Origin: Willaertia magna
Lineage: Eukaryota > Heterolobosea > Eutetramitea > Acrasida > Naegleriidae
Direction of reading: 5' to 3'
Assembly: GCA_902984215.1 (NCBI GenBank)
Contig: CADWAF010001523.1
Location: forward strand, 29,433 to 93,432
DNA: 64,000 nucleotides
Part shown: positions 1-11,810 of the stretch, piece after piece
How the letters are laid out: the number at the start of each line of letters is the position of its first letter
How positions within the stretch are numbered: the stretch's first letter is position 1
The notes under the pieces: generated by a model
Seen by the model: only the letters and a program-made list of their open reading frames with translations
The model's database searches: none
Told to the model about the DNA's origin: nothing
Made by a program: the position numbers and the translations under genes

Positions 1-300
1 AAATAAAATTACTTCATAATCTTTAGCAATAAATCTTTAATTTATTAAACACAACAACATTTAGTATGTCTTTAATTAATTATATATATTAATTAAGTTA
101 TATTTTTTATTAATTTATAAAAAATAATATTATTTTATTTTTAATTACTTTAATATATTTTTTAAATTAATTATTTATGGATTTATTTTAAAATAATAAT
201 TATTCAAATATTTTAAATTAAAAAAAATAAAAAAAATGCACTAAATGAAATTATTTTTCAAACAATTTATTAATTATTTATTAATAATTTATTAATTAGT
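1..300. other. AT-rich gene-free flank
   Basis: The sequence is almost entirely A/T with TTAATTAA-like runs and no open reading frame of note. It resembles the AT-rich block at the other end of the window and contrasts with the genic DNA between. I see no tandem repeat unit or telomere-like motif. Confidence 0.6.
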
Positions 301-314
301 TAAAATTTATAACA

Positions 315-385
315 GCGTCGATGGTTTAGTGGTAGAATGCAGCGTTGCCATCGCTGCGACCCGGGTTCGATTCCCGGTCGACGCA
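315..385 (+). tRNA. tRNA-Gly (GCC anticodon)
   Basis: The 71 bases fold as an intronless cloverleaf. The acceptor strands gcgtcga (315-321) and tcgacgc (378-384) pair perfectly and are followed by an A discriminator. A 5-bp anticodon stem (cagcg/cgctg) presents the loop ttGCCat. The T-arm is ccggg-ttcgatt-cccgg. The internal Pol III promoter is visible as an A box (tggtttagtgg) and a B box (ggttcgattcc). T-runs follow from about base 405 and could terminate Pol III. Anticodon GCC reads glycine codons GGC/GGT. Nothing suggests a pseudogene. Confidence 0.97.
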
Positions 386-478
386 TGTATTCTTGGTATA
401 TTTCTTTTGTTTTTGTGCTTTTAGTGCTCGTTTTTTACAGATTGTTTATTGTTTGGGCTAATTATATACAAACCTTTA

Positions 479-1061
479 TTATTTAGTTGACTCTTGACCT
501 GCTTGTGGAATTGCAAACGTTCCAGGGCGTTGAGGTTCTTTCCACATTTTCACCCAATTCTGACATTTCTTGCTTCCATACTTTGCTCCTTCCTCAATCG
601 CATCTTGAAAAGGATGTTTCATAATTACTTTTGAAAATTAAATCAATAACATTCAATTATTAAAATTAATTTATAACAACCCATCTTATCCAAATAAAAC
701 TTACCTCCAACTCCTTGATTTTCCAAAGAACCCAATCTTTTGTGATCAATTCCAAAATTTGAACTCATCCCATTAATCGCGTTTTTACATTCAATACTTC
801 CCCTTTCCATTCCTTCTTTTAAGGCTTCAAAATCTTTTTTAATTGTCAGGACGTTTTTTTAGTCAACTATCGAAATTTTAACTTACATGGCGTGTCATTA
901 CTACTTCCAACGAAATCACCTTTAGCAGATGAGGTTTTAAATTCCTCTTTGCTTCCTTCTATTTTATTAAATAAATTTTGTGAAAAGTAAACTTTTTTGC
1001 AATTTGAGTTGACAAGTTGACTGGATTTTCTGATGATAACAGAATTTAAAAATTGTTTCAT
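479..1061 (-). CDS. Unrecognised 150-aa protein, three exons
   Basis: I reconstruct three exons, 887-1061, 705-833 and 479-627, joined across two introns with GTAAGT donors. The spliced frame stays open for 150 codons. The start is the ATG at 1061. The N-terminus is basic and serine-rich (MKQFLNSVIIRKSSQL), which could be a mitochondrial presequence, though this is only an inference. The middle contains an ECKNAING segment and the C-terminal exon holds a KKCQNWVKMWKEPQRPGTF stretch, giving two well-spaced cysteines there. I do not recognise the family. The neighbours (a tRNA and an unknown gene) give no functional hint. Confidence 0.6.
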
Positions 1062-1221
1062 TTTGTTTTTTTAAAAATTGATTTTGTGAAAGGTATTTAT
1101 TTTTAACCTTTAATATTTAATCTATATAAGGTAAAGTAATTTAAAACATTTTAAAAATAAGCTTGACTTTACAAAAAATAAATTCTTATGGTTAGAGCAA
1201 CCAAAAAATAAAAAGAACAAA

Positions 1222-1698
1222 ATGTATGAAGTACAATCATTATGTGGTGACTTTAAACTATGTTGCGACTACCCAATGAAAGTTGAAGGCAACGTCGCAG
1301 TTGTAGACAGAAATTCACTGTCAGATGTTGAGTTTTCATTAGTCATTTCAAATAAACATTTAAAATTCGATTCAAACAGAAAATCTCATTTAGAAATTAA
1401 ATATATTAGTGGTAAAATTGAATTAAATGAAATTTACGATGATAATAAAATAAATAAAGAAGGAGAAATAAAAATTAAATCGCAAACAGATTCCTTTACA
1501 AATTTTGTAATCAAGTCAACTGGAATTAATACTTCACCAACCCCAAGAATATTTATCGTAAAATTCCCAGTACTTTTAAACACTATAGATGAAAAGGAAG
1601 AATTTGTTGTAATAAATATTAGAAAACATTACGATAAATTCATTAACGGAGAAGCGGACTCTTTTACTGCGCCAATTTATCTTGAAAAGCCATTGTAA
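1222..1698 (+). CDS. Unrecognised 158-aa protein
   Basis: This is a single-exon ORF with an A-rich leader (aacaaaATG) and a normal AT-rich codon pattern. The protein has no signal peptide or membrane segment. It looks beta-strand rich (alternating hydrophobics such as IFIVKFPVLL and EEFVVINI) with three cysteines near the N-terminus. It begins 160 bases from the divergent neighbour at 1061, so the two may share a promoter region. I do not recognise the family and infer only that it is expressed. Confidence 0.55.
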   Translation: MYEVQSLCGDFKLCCDYPMKVEGNVAVVDRNSLSDVEFSLVISNKHLKFDSNRKSHLEIKYISGKIELNEIYDDNKINKEGEIKIKSQTDSFTNFVIKSTGINTSPTPRIFIVKFPVLLNTIDEKEEFVVINIRKHYDKFINGEADSFTAPIYLEKPL

Positions 1699-1746
1699 AT
1701 TATTTACTTATAATAAATTGTTTTATTTACTTTACAATAATTTATT

Positions 1747-2757
1747 TTAAGCAACAACAACACCTGGTCCTGCATCATCTTCAAAAATCTTTTTTTCTTC
1801 TTCTTTCTTCTTCTTATTGTCACTTGTCTTCTTCTTTAAAATACTAACATTAGGTAAACATTGACATGGTCCTTCATAAGCAATTGGTACTTTTGCGCAT
1901 CTAGCAGTACAAGCAGAATTATAAGAGATACCATTCATACCACAAACAGGTTTAAAAACAACAACACAGTTACATCTATCATCTTCATCATTATTATCAC
2001 CATAATAATAATTATGGATATGTGTTTCAGTGACATGTGACACTTTTGAAACTAAATATTTCCATTGTTGGAATAGATGAGATAATTGTACATGAATATG
2101 TTGAGTACTAAATAATTTACTTTTCATTAAATGTACAATTCTTAATTGTAATTTAATTAATAAAACTTGTTTCTTAATATCTTTTCTTTCTTTTTTATAA
2201 GTTTTATAAGCATCACAAGATAATTTACGATAAGTTTGATAAATTTCAAAAGCTTGTTTCATTTCAGATTTATACTTTTCTAATAAGATAGCATATTCTT
2301 CTTTTAATTTCTTTTTCTTTTCAAATGAAAGATTATGTTTAACTAATTGGATTTGTAATAATTTTAATACTCTTCTATGTTCTTCAACAATTTTCATTAT
2401 TTTTAAATATTTAGCTTTTGAAATGATTACTTTTTTACAATTTTCTGCTAAATCTTTTTTTAATTTAGATTCTAATTGATCTAAATATTTATAAGCTGAA
2501 TATAATTCACCATGATGTCTTTTAAATGTTGTAAGTTCTTTTACTTCATTTTGAAGATCTTTTTGTTGTTGCTGTAATGTGGTTTTTGTTAATTCTTTTT
2601 GAATAATATTTTCTACTTTACTTTGAATTTCTTTTTCAATTTTAACACTTGTTTCACTACTACTGCCAGTAATGGAAGTGGTAGTAGTTGATGTAGAAAA
2701 ATTAATAACAAGTGAGAGAAGAAGGATCAAAGAAAATAATAGTGTTATTTTGAACAT
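1747..2757 (-). CDS. Secreted coiled-coil protein with Kazal-type domain
   Basis: The 336-residue protein starts with a clear signal peptide (hydrophobic LLFSLILLLSLVI). A Thr/Ser-rich linker follows, then about 190 residues of Lys/Glu/Leu-rich helix (roughly 40-240) that look coiled coil. Around residues 258-300 is a Kazal-like module with a C-x-C, then PVCGMNG, YNSAC, C and a final GPCQC, as in serine-protease inhibitor and follistatin modules. The tail is Lys/Glu rich. Kazal domains usually inhibit secreted proteases. In a phagotrophic amoeba it could act in the food vacuole or at the surface, but that is inference. The coiled coil joined to one Kazal module is unusual. Confidence 0.75.
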   Translation of the reverse strand: MFKITLLFSLILLLSLVINFSTSTTTTSITGSSSETSVKIEKEIQSKVENIIQKELTKTTLQQQQKDLQNEVKELTTFKRHHGELYSAYKYLDQLESKLKKDLAENCKKVIISKAKYLKIMKIVEEHRRVLKLLQIQLVKHNLSFEKKKKLKEEYAILLEKYKSEMKQAFEIYQTYRKLSCDAYKTYKKERKDIKKQVLLIKLQLRIVHLMKSKLFSTQHIHVQLSHLFQQWKYLVSKVSHVTETHIHNYYYGDNNDEDDRCNCVVVFKPVCGMNGISYNSACTARCAKVPIAYEGPCQCLPNVSILKKKTSDNKKKKEEEKKIFEDDAGPGVVVA

Positions 2758-2983
2758 CTTTCGGGTAGGATCTCTCTAAAATAATGTCCTTCTTGTTGTT
2801 GAGAGGGTTAGTATTTTTTTTTGAGTGATGGTTTGTGACATCAATCACTTTTCGCCATTTCATCAATTTAGATTATTATCATTAAGAACTGAGATAAACT
2901 GCCTTAATTTAAAACTAACCAACTGGTTTATTAAATAATTTAAATAAATTACAAAAAGTTAAATTATTACAGTAAAAAAAGTT

Positions 2984-5344
2984 TTACAATTTAGAATAGA
3001 AATGTCTGCCATGATGTTCATGTGCTTTGTTACTTTCTATTTGTTTCTTTGCAAATTCTTTTAGAGTTAAATAATCAATCTTTGCAGTTCTATTTAGTGG
3101 CATCTCCATTGTTGGAGGTAAAAATATTATATAAAGTGGTCTCTTATATGCTGCCATATCTTTACAAGCATGTCTAACTTCTTCTTCAGTTAATATCTCT
3201 TCATGCCATTTAGGATCTGATTCATAATCGTAATTTAATCCTTTTTGTTCTTTAATTTTCTCAATTGATTCTTTCTTTAATTCTATTACAGCAACAACAG
3301 CTTCAGAGAAAATTTCATGTTCTACACCCAAAACACCTACTCGTTGAATGACATCCTTTGCGCTCTTGAAATGTTTTTCCAAATGTTCCTCTACTTCTCC
3401 AGGGAAAACTTGATATCCTTTTGGTTTTATAATAAACTTTCTTCTTGATGCAAAATGTAAACCTAAATTATCATAACTACCTATATCTCCAGTGTATAAT
3501 ATTATTTGACTGTAGTTGACAGGTTTCTTTTGATTAAACGGTGTTAAAGTACCAGCACTCGAGAAATCATAATTTATAAGTTTGGAATAATCCAATTGTT
3601 TTGCTATTTCTATTGTTAAGGGAACAATAGTTTCTTTTGTTTTCTCTTCATCATTTAAATAGCCAATAAATACTTGAGGACCTGTGAAACAAATTTCACC
3701 AACTGTTCCTGGTGGTAGCTCATCACCAGCAACCATATATTTCTTTCCAGTCTTTGGATCTGCAACTTCTTTTGGAGGTTCCCTTACAGTCAATGGACAA
3801 AGAGGTGAATCAAAACCAATAGATTTTATCATCTCATCAACTGTTATTCCTGTAGGTGTATAAGTTACAAAACCACCAGCTTCTGTCAAACCAAGACCTG
3901 AACCAATGTAAGGCGTCATAGCTTGCATTTTATGTAAGAAAGAAGAGGAAACACCTTGACCACCATAAATAGAAATTTCAAGTGAAGACAAATTAAATTT
4001 GTTATAGTTCGGTAGTAGCCATTCCATTTGGAAAAGTGCTGGAATTTGACCAATTAGATGTATATGATACTTTTGGACAGCATCTAAGGCTTTCTCTGGA
4101 TCAAATACGTGTAATAATACCATTTGGGCTCCACTGTAAATACCAGTACAAACTTGTAAACTAAATTTCATATTAGTATATATTTTGAAATAAATTCACA
4201 CTTACGTTAATCCACCAACATGACTAGGAGGTAAAAGAGCAATCATTGTAAAGTTTTCCTTATCTGAAACCATACTTGTAAAAGCTTGTTGTAAACCTAT
4301 ATTTTGTAAAACAATATTCTCATGACATAAAACTGCTGCTTTTGGCATACCTGTAGAACCAGTAGTGAAAATTATAACTGCAGGTGTACGTTCTGTAACA
4401 TTAGATTGACGAGAACTAACAGTATCAAATAAGCCAATACCAAAGATTTCTTTCATTCTATTTTTAATATAACAACTCTTTAAATCAGAGAAGAAATCAA
4501 CAATTGATTCAGCACCTGGCATTATTAAATCTTTTTCTTTTTGAACTTGTATCCAATAATTAATTTTTGATTTATACTGTTTCATGACGTTTGACATTAT
4601 TCCTCTAAAGTCATGTAAAGGTGTTTTACCTAAAAACATTATCAATTTAATTTTACCACCTTTCTCAGTTAATTTATCTAAACTTGTTATAATTTCAGAG
4701 TCTTTTAATCTTAAGTCAAGAGGAACCAATATTATTCCAGACCTCCAACAAGCATACATTAAATAAACATGCTCTTTTAACAATGGAAGTGAAGTAACGA
4801 TCATATCTCCCTTTTGAATATCACATGAAATTAATTTTGAAGCAATAGCTAATGTAGCCATTTGAAGATCACTCCATTTTACATCATCGCCGGTATTGTA
4901 TTCTCTTAAAGCAATCTTGTTAGGCTTGTCTCTTGCATGTTTATCAATAGGATCAAAAAGTCTAGCACTATTTGAATCTTTTAAAGCTTTATACTCCTCT
5001 AATGTTTGTTTTCTAACTTCAGGATCACTAAAAGATGTTTTTTTTGAAGGTTGTTTTGGAGTTACAGCCTTTTCCTCTACGGTTGCGGGGTTAGAAGAAG
5101 AAGTAAAGTTCATTTGAAGAAAGTCTTGGTAATTAGTAGAAGAAGGTTGGTGAATACTTGTAGAAGAGATATTTGAAGTAATTTTAGCAGATACTTCATT
5201 TCCGTTTAGAAATAAAGTTTCTACAGGGTGGAAAGAATCAACACCATGTAATGTAAAAATCTTTTCTTGAAAGTGAGAAAAGAATGTTTCTTCTTCAAAA
5301 GAAAGAGAAGAAGCATTCATAGGTATAGGATCCATCATCAACAT
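2984..5344 (-). CDS. Peroxisomal acyl-CoA synthetase / luciferase-family adenylating enzyme
   Basis: Two exons (4206-5344 and 2984-4160) flank a 45-base GTAAGT intron and give 771 residues. This is an ANL-superfamily AMP-binding enzyme. It has the P-loop-like TTGSTGMPK near residue 328, GLGLTEAGG, the YTGD motif, the RRKFIIKPKGYQVFPGE hinge/A8 region and the C-terminal NRTAKID with the catalytic Lys. Such enzymes activate carboxylic acids to acyl-AMP and then acyl-CoA. The protein ends in SKL, a canonical PTS1 peroxisomal signal. An N-terminal extension of about 130 residues before the core is atypical for 4-coumarate-CoA ligase or luciferase relatives. The substrate cannot be told from sequence alone. 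Confidence 0.88.
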
Positions 5345-5927
5345 TTTTGAAATAGAAATAGTTTATATTATTAAAAAATAATGAATATTAATGTTATATT
5401 ATTAATAAGAAGAGGATAATGAGAGAGCGAATGACGTGTGTTTAGATAAGACTTAAAAAATGAGTTGAACAATTATTCACCACCATTAGGTGTGGAAATT
5501 TTTTTTAAAGTGCGAAATGAATTTTTAGGCATGACGGAGGAAGTGATTTCGAAAATAAATTGATGTGTGGCTGATAGGATCATTAATAACAAGAGGAAGG
5601 ATTAGGTCAAATAATTAATTTTTGTTTTTATGTGGGCTTCTCTAGGCCCTCTTGTTACAATTATAACTACATTTTATTTGTTTTGAAGGGCATAGTATGA
5701 TATTTGTTGTCTAGTTCAAAAAAGAAACCTGCCTTCAAGAGAAAAAGAATGATAAAGAAGATCAATTTGTTTTTAAAGTGAAATTTGCTACGTCTATTAA
5801 TATCCTTGTTGTATGTGACCTTAATCTGATAAGAATGGTTGGTTTGGGCAGGAACAGTGTTCTCTGGAAAGTGGTAATTTAAAGGAAGATCGTTGGAATT
5901 GATTTTGAAAAAACTAAGGAATAAATA
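5345..5927. other. Intergenic region between divergent genes
   Basis: This 583-base stretch separates the divergent ligase and Rho GTPase genes. No ORF, tRNA or clear repeat is seen. Its composition is less AT-biased than the window ends. It presumably holds both promoters. Confidence 0.5.
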
Positions 5928-6569
5928 ATGTATGCAGACTCACTTAAATGTGTGACAGTAGGAGATGGTGCTGTTGGAAAAACAATGATGCTAATGGCTT
6001 ACGCCTACGGAAGAATAACAGACGATTGTTATATCCCTACAGTTTTTGACAATTATACAGCATGTGCTAAATACAAAGACAACATTATTAGCTTAGGGTT
6101 ATGGGTAAGTAGCAACAAAGTCTTTAGATTGCTTAATTCTCAATAGGACACAGCTGGTCAAGAAGAATACGATAGAGTGAGACCTATCGCTTATACAGAT
6201 ACAGACGTTTTCATTGTAGCTTTTAGTATTGTGTCACCAATCAGTTTTGCTAATTGTAAAATTAAATGGATTCCAGAGGTAAAACATTATTCAGAAGACA
6301 CACCTATAGTATTAGTTCGAACGAAGAAAGATTTAGTTTACAATAGCGAGGTACTAAGCGAGTTGCACTTACACGGAAAATCTTTTGTAACAGAAGAAGA
6401 GGCAATGGAATTAGTAGAAGAAGAAGGTTGTTATTGTTATGTAGAATGCAGTTCAATGACAATGTTTGGAATAAAGGAAGTATTTCAAAATGTTGTTATT
6501 GCAGCAATAGATAAAAAAGAACGAGTTGAATCAAAACAACAAAAAAGAAAACACTGCCAATTACTTTAA
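5928..6569 (+). CDS. Rho/Rac-family small GTPase
   Basis: Two exons (5928-6104, 6147-6569) with a 42-base intron give 199 residues. The P-loop GDGAVGKT, switch I YIPTVFDNYTA with its conserved Thr, switch II LWDTAGQEEYDRVRP, the Rho-insert region and the C-terminal prenylation box CQLL are all present. The basic KQQKRKH stretch precedes the CAAX box. CQLL predicts geranylgeranylation. Departures from the family are RTKKDL where Rho proteins usually have GTKxDL, and ECSSMTMFG in place of ECSALTQKG. Rho proteins switch actin and pseudopod regulators. A RhoGEF at 17.8-21.2 kb and an Abi-like protein at 44 kb lie in the same window, but no direct link is shown. Confidence 0.93.
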
Positions 6570-6763
6570 TTCTAGAGAATATAGCTAATTATTATACGTA
6601 CGTGTACTATATAGTACAGTACAATTTTTGTACATTAATAGTTGAACCTCAAAACCTCTCCAACAAAACATCAACCAAAGCAACCAAAAAACAAATCAAG
6701 CAAACACAAGGCAATTTTAAAAAATTTCAAAATCAATTTTTTTTTAAAAAAAAAAAAAAATAA

Positions 6764-9700
6764 ATGTTGAGTAACATCTTTGAAATCGTAAGTTTTTAAT
6801 TCCGCTGAAATAATTTCTCACTCTCTTACTTGTACTCTTTCTATTATTTACATTCATAATAATTAAATAAATAAATAAATAATACTAAAACTATCAAAAA
6901 TTTATTTATGATCTTATCGGAATTAACATTAGCATTGTTATCAACAACATGTTATAAATAATGAAGGTGAACAACATTTAGAATATTGGAGAATTAAAGG
7001 AAATTTATTAAATTTAAAACAATTACATGATGAAATTAATTTAAAAAATAATTATTCTTTACCTTATTGTTTATTATTACCTGATAAAGATTTACATTTA
7101 TTTTTTATTATAAAATGTCACTGTCATTATAAAGAAAATATTTTATCTTTTATTAATGATAATCGTTTACAATGTAAGTTTATTATTTAAATAAATAAAT
7201 AACATTTAAACAAATTGTAGTGGAAAGAAAAACATTTTTAGATTTTACAAAATTAAATCAAGAAGAAAGTAGATTACTTTGTATTTCCGTAAAAAATTGG
7301 TTTCAAGAGTAAGTTTATATTTTTTTTTAAAATTATTAAACTAAAAATTAAAATAGTTGGTTAATTCATGAATTTTCTTTTCATAAAATTGGTAATTTTT
7401 TATATACAAATCAAAATGAAAAATTAATTACAATTGATAATTATCAAAGAATAATTATAACAGGATTTTATTTAAATTGTTATATTCATGGATCACATAC
7501 AATACGTTTTAATGTAAATGTTAAAAAAAAACATTTTAGAAAATTACCTACACAAGAAACTCTTGTTAAAATTAATACTTCTTTAAAAAATACAAAAAAT
7601 TTATTACAACAACAACCAATTTGGGTTTATACTCCTTTTAAGGGAATACCTGGAAGATTAACATCTAAAGAAAGTAATACTTCTAATAATGAAAGTAATA
7701 GTCAACAAAATAATAATCAATCTAATAGTGGAAGGATGGCAAGTGTAGTTCTAGAAGGAAATGTTTTTACATTTTCATGTGATAATTTTCTATTTGGAGT
7801 TGATACTAAAGTAAATGATTATTTATTAGATAAATATTTTCCATCATCTAATTTACAAAAATCATTAAGGAATAGAAATAAAAAGAATTTATTACAAACA
7901 TCATCAAATAGTAGTTCTAATAATACTACTAATAATAACAATACTTTAAGTAATACAAATGGAACGATAAAAAAGAATGAAAAACAAAATAAAAGAAGTA
8001 ATAATGGAAGTGATGGAAGTTTATTGTTGAATGGAACTAGTCCTTCAAAAAAGAAAAAGAAATTATTGGAAGCGTTATATTGTAATACTAATCCAACAAG
8101 TTATAGTGATATTCCTTCTTATCAATATACTAGATTTAGATCTGTTGTTGATAATAATAATATAAAAACATCACCATCAACAACAATAATCAATAATAGA
8201 ACCGTAAACAATGGAAGTAACAATAACATAAATAATAATAGAATGGAAAATATTAGAATGAATTTTATGAATAATAATAATTCTCAAGATAGTGGATTAT
8301 CTACAATTTTGTTAAATAACAATAATAATAATAGGAATGGATTGTCTTCATTTCAACAACAACAACCTTTTCAATCTTTAAATAGTCAACAACAACAAGA
8401 AAGTAATATTACATCTTCTTCTTTGAATAGCAATAATATTTTAACAGATAGTATTATGGATTTAGTTCAAAATGAAAATATTATTCCAAAACAACAATCT
8501 AGTGTAAATCAACAACAATTAGAATCATCTTCTTTTGATATTGATAGTCTTATTTCAAATACAACTACTTCTTTACCTTTAGCTGCTTCAACTACAACAA
8601 CGACAACACACAATAATAATACTCATCATCAACATGGAGAGGAAGCAAATGAAATGGATTTAGATGATTTTATGTCAACAGATCTTCATTCTTTAATTGA
8701 CAATATTGATTGGGGAGGAAGTGTAGAGAATAATAATAGAGAGAATAGAGATATTAATAATGTAAATAATAATGATGATGCTTTTAATCCATTACAAGAT
8801 GTTACACCATCATTATTACCACAACAATCATCACTAAATACAACAACAACTAATAATAACAACAGTAATAATGTTGTAGGAAGAAATACTCCACCAATTA
8901 TTAATACTGCTTCTACAACATCAGAGTTATTAATGACAAATACAGTAGCCACAACACCAACAACACAAGGTACAATCACTCCAAGTACAGCTACAACTCC
9001 TTTAATTGAGCAACAACCACAACATAATATTTCTTCCTTAACACCTTCTTTTGTTCCACCTCAAACTCCAACAAGTTTATTACAACAACCACCTAAATCA
9101 ATAGAGACACTAACTAAAGAATTTAAAGAAGAATTAGAATTAAGAGAACAACAACGTAAATCAGTAAAAGAATTATATCGTTCACTTACTGATGAAAACT
9201 TTATTTATGAACCACAAACAAAAACATCATCATCTTATTTATTCCCTAGTGTTTTAATGGATTCCTATTTAGATTCAAATCAAATGGAAAAAACTAAAAG
9301 TTTTTCAAATGATTTCTTATCTTACTATTCAACACCAATGTATTTTATTAATTCAAATAATAATAATACATTTGAATATAATAATAGTGATACATTTTCT
9401 AGGCTTACTAATTATTCACCAACTTGTACAAGTTCTTCACAAGAAAGAGTAAATTTACTTTCTTCTGGAAAGATTAAGAAACAAGAAAAGAATTTATTTA
9501 GCACTACTACTGCTATTAATGGTATTACTGCTGAAGATAAAAAGAAGAAGAAAAAGTTACAAATGAATGAAGGAAATATGTTAACATCTTCTTCTTCTAA
9601 TAATCAATTATTAAATTTAGAAAATAATTTTGAAGATGAAATAATAACATATGATTTTCTAAATTGTTCTGGTTATCATATTGTTGATACTTTAACTATT

Positions 9701-11792
9701 GGAAATAGTCACCTGTCAATATCAGATATTTTAAAAAAGACTATTGAAATTTCATTAGAATGTCAAAATGAAAATAATCAAAGTGAAATACTAGAATTCA
9801 TTTTAAATGGATGTTGGAGATCTGTAGATGAAGAATACAACACGTTAATCTCTAATAATCATAAAATATATGATATTATGTATAATACCTTAGAATTAAC
9901 ACAAATCATTTCAAGATCATATCATCCTTTCCAAAATGAAGAAGAAATTATTACAAAAGTTACAACAGATGATTTAAGTGCTACATTATTTAAAATTTCA
10001 GATATTTTCACTAAAATGAATGAAAAGATTGGAGAAGCAGATGCCATTAAAGGTCCAATTAAATTAGAATCAGTTTTCTTACATGGATTAAACCCACCAT
10101 CTGTTAGAATAGGTTACATGGAACAATGGTTAGATGCTCATCCAGAAATTATACAAGAATGGGAGAAATCATTATTAGAACCATTTGCTGAACCTAAAAA
10201 GATAAATTATTTAGTGATTGGTACAGATTCAAATGCATTTAATGTTAAAGAACAGTTTAATATTGGAAGTGATTTAAATACGTTTTTTGAGAATTTAAGT
10301 ACAATTTATGAAGCGTGTAAATTAGGTGTTCATATACCAATTCATTATGAAGGTATACATGATGGGATAATACCTATTAAATTTCAAATGTCAAATGTAC
10401 CAATTTCTAATAGGAATCAATATAATTTAATTGAGGAATTTATTAATCAAATGATTCAATCAATTAAACAATGTGAAGAGATATTATTACAAGTTACTAA
10501 TAATTTAATTACAAAAGATGAATTAATAGTGATATATTTTGTTTATCCTTATCAATTAGTTGATAAAATTTTAACGATTGATACTTTTCCTTTATTAAGT
10601 TATTTATCAAATATTTATGGAAATATTCTTGAAAATTTACAATCTATTTGTTTATCAATGAATGGTATATTTCCAACAATTCATGTAAGTATTATAATTT
10701 TAATATTTTAATATTTATTGTAAATACAAGTTTATTGACCAATCAGTTGTTGATGAGATTTATCTTCAAAATCCATTATCTACATTAAAACATATTTCAT
10801 TAGAAATATTTAATAAATGTAGAAAGCAAAAGAGATGGAATAATAATTTATCAGGATACTTTTCATTATTGTATGAACCATCTCTTGTATTAACACCACT
10901 TGATACAATGCCTCAAACAGCAGAAAATATAAATAGTAGAAATAATAGATCACCATATTCTGAAGTACAACAACAAAGAATTTCATTACATTGTGGATAT
11001 AGTATTATTGGACAAGAGAATGATGAATTCTTTGTTAGTGCTGTTTGGACAGACGGCACTGGAAATTTATTAGAATCAAATGTATTTTGTAGTTCAGATT
11101 TTCATTCAGAAGAAGTTAGGAAATTAGAATTAATTTTACAAAAACTTCATGAACAAAGTACAATGTATATTAGTAGTTTATCTACTCAACATTCAGGTAT
11201 TGAATTATTTAGTTGGGAATATGATGTATGTAAACTATCACCTAGTGAAAATGAATTATGTATTATGACTGAAGATGAATTTACAATTTGGAATCAAATT
11301 AAAGAACAATTTGGTACCACTAGAGGAACAATGTCAATAGTAACTGTAAATGATAATCCAAGTATACAATTCTTTAGAGATATGACCACTTCACAATCAT
11401 CAGAACAACACAGTTCAACTAATCCTCCAATAGAATCATTTATTCATATTCAAGAAGAATGTGGTTATATAATATCTTCTTTTGATGAAAAACCTTCCAA
11501 TTTTAATTCCCCTTTGCAACATTTTTCATCTGATTTTGTTTATCCACACAGAGTTTTGGAAGTTAAATTATATGTGAAAGGAAGTGAAAAAGGATTTCAT
11601 ATAAATACTATTCGTACAATATGCAAACAATACTTTAATTTAAGTTGGCTGACTGTATCACCTCTGTTTCCATACAGAAGTTCAGTATTGCCAATACATT
11701 TACAATTATTAAGAAATATTAATACAAATATTTTAAAATATATTCAATTCCTTCATAAAAAGGAAAAAAGCTCACAATTTACATCAGAATAA
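6764..11792 (+). CDS. MED13: Mediator complex subunit 13
   Basis: Five exons (6764-6787, 6933-7173, 7221-7308, 7357-10684, 10731-11792) splice in frame to about 1580 residues. The N-terminal part resembles the MED13 N-domain (a W-x-HEF...KIGNFLY block and a later IWVYTPFKGIPGRLT block). A long Asn/Gln/Ser/Thr-rich linker follows. The conserved MID-like region starts near residue 1029 with LNPPSVRIGYMEQWLD and SLLEPFAEP, matching the 'PALLVGY...LLLEPYG' block of MED13. The last exon contains the GYSIIGQENDEFFVSAVWTDG block seen in the PIWI-like end. MED13 links the CDK8 kinase module to core Mediator. Exon 1 is only 24 bases (MLSNIFEI) and its placement is the least certain. Confidence 0.87.
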
Positions 11793-11810
11793 ATAAACTA
11801 ATAAGAGCTT

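Noticed and set aside
6598..6625. Palindrome gtactatatagtac and nearby gtac repeats
   Set aside because: Short AT/GT palindromes are common in AT-rich DNA and no loop or repeat unit is associated with it.
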